DNA of 5,909 nt from Thermoplasmatales archaeon (lineage in GTDB: Archaea; Thermoplasmatota; E2; DHVEG-1): contig JAGMDE010000109.1 in the NCBI GenBank assembly GCA_023128855.1, positions 1 to 5,909 on the forward strand, written 5' to 3'. Positions 5,419 through 5,909 of this stretch are shown in pieces (position 1 is the first letter of the stretch; the number at the start of each line of letters is the position of its first letter). The position numbers and the translations under genes are program-made. A model generated the notes under the pieces. The model made no database searches. It was not told where the DNA came from and saw only the letters and a list, made by a program, of their open reading frames with translations.

Positions 5419-5909
5419 ATGCAAAGACAACTTTCATCATTTGATATCTATGTACTTGTTTCAGAACTCCAGAATTTAAAAGGAAGTTACATAGATAAGA
5501 TATATCAACTTACTCGTGACGAGTTACTTATTAGAATTAAAAATATTCAAACTAAAGAAAAAGAGTCTATTTACATTAGAAATGGAGTTTTTCTTAGTGT
5601 AACACAAAAGGAACTAAAGACACCACAAAGACCGACAATGTTTGCAATGGCCTTGAGAAAATACCTTCAAAATGGAAGAATAATAGAAATATCCCAGCAT
5701 GAATTTGATAGGATAATTATTGTTAAAATTGGTAAAAAAGAGGGAGAGTATTCTCTTGTAATCGAGTTTTTTTCTGATGGAAACATTATCCTTGCCGATC
5801 CAGAAGGAAAAATTATTTTACCTTTAATTAGACAAGCCTGGGCACATAGATCCATCAAGGGTAGAGAACCTTATACACCGCCACCAGCTCAAATAAATCC
5901 ATTTAATTT
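5419..5909 (+). CDS. rqcH: NFACT family ribosome quality-control protein (RqcH/Rqc2/NEMF homologue), N-terminal part
   Basis: 163 codons are present and the frame is open at the window edge; full-length archaeal members are several hundred residues long. The visible part is the start of the NFACT-N domain. It shows LSSFDIYVLVSEL near residue 5, GSYIDKIYQ at 23-31, PTMFAMALRKYL at 72-83, the QHEFDRII block at 93-100, FFSDGNIILAD at 117-127, and a Pro-rich GREPYTPPP at 148-156. Family knowledge: NFACT proteins bind 50S/60S subunits carrying stalled peptidyl-tRNA and recruit tRNA to add C-terminal tails (Ala tails in bacterial RqcH and proposed in archaea), marking the nascent chain for degradation. 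They act in the cytoplasm on ribosomes. Older annotations call such genes fibronectin-binding protein, which is misleading here. The start is chosen because family members begin within a few residues of this Met. Confidence 0.88.
   Translation, partial: MQRQLSSFDIYVLVSELQNLKGSYIDKIYQLTRDELLIRIKNIQTKEKESIYIRNGVFLSVTQKELKTPQRPTMFAMALRKYLQNGRIIEISQHEFDRIIIVKIGKKEGEYSLVIEFFSDGNIILADPEGKIILPLIRQAWAHRSIKGREPYTPPPAQINPFN

Noticed and set aside
5667..5858. Minus-strand open frame of 63 codons
   Set aside because: Antisense to the conserved NFACT-N coding sequence.

Overview
The window looks like a piece of an AT-rich archaeal chromosome. Supporting signs are an archaeal-type NFACT/RqcH gene, a DUF763 gene, TATA-box-like promoters placed about 25 nt upstream of likely transcript starts, T-rich terminators, and a mix of leaderless starts and Shine-Dalgarno starts. 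The secreted multidomain protein (DUF2341, WE-type propeller repeats, a 'DPDGDPLTYDVYFG' Fn3/Ig-like domain) is a style common in Thermoplasmatota and other sediment Euryarchaeota. That placement is an inference from style, not a proven assignment.

Layout. (1) 1-2357, minus: a large secreted protein, cut at the window edge. It has a signal peptide, a DUF2341 domain, seven WE-motif repeats that probably form a seven-bladed beta-propeller, a beta-sandwich-like segment and an Fn3/Ig-like domain. (2) 2358-2503: its promoter and Shine-Dalgarno, plus the T-rich end of the next gene. (3) 2504-3658, minus: a DUF763 protein with a helix-hairpin-helix motif; its molecular function is unknown. (4) 3659-4027: a 369-base gap without a protein gene. 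It holds the DUF763 promoter with repeated AAAGTATT half-sites, a GC-rich structured segment with alternative hairpins followed by a long polypyrimidine tract (candidate small RNA), and the TATA box and Shine-Dalgarno of the next gene. (5) 4028-5320, plus: a second secreted seven-repeat protein of another family, interrupted by an in-frame TAA at codon 60. (6) 5321-5418: a hairpin terminator and a promoter. (7) 5419-5909, plus: the N-terminal third or so of an NFACT-family (RqcH/Rqc2/NEMF) ribosome quality-control protein, cut at the window edge.

The genes do not form an obvious operon. Each has its own candidate promoter. Two encode cell-surface or secreted repeat proteins, one a conserved probable nucleic-acid-binding protein, and one a translation quality-control factor. 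No CRISPR array, tRNA, rRNA or insertion sequence was seen. The points most worth following are the candidate structured RNA near 3785-3905, the nonsense codon at 4205-4207, and the repeated AAAGTATT sites in front of the DUF763 gene.
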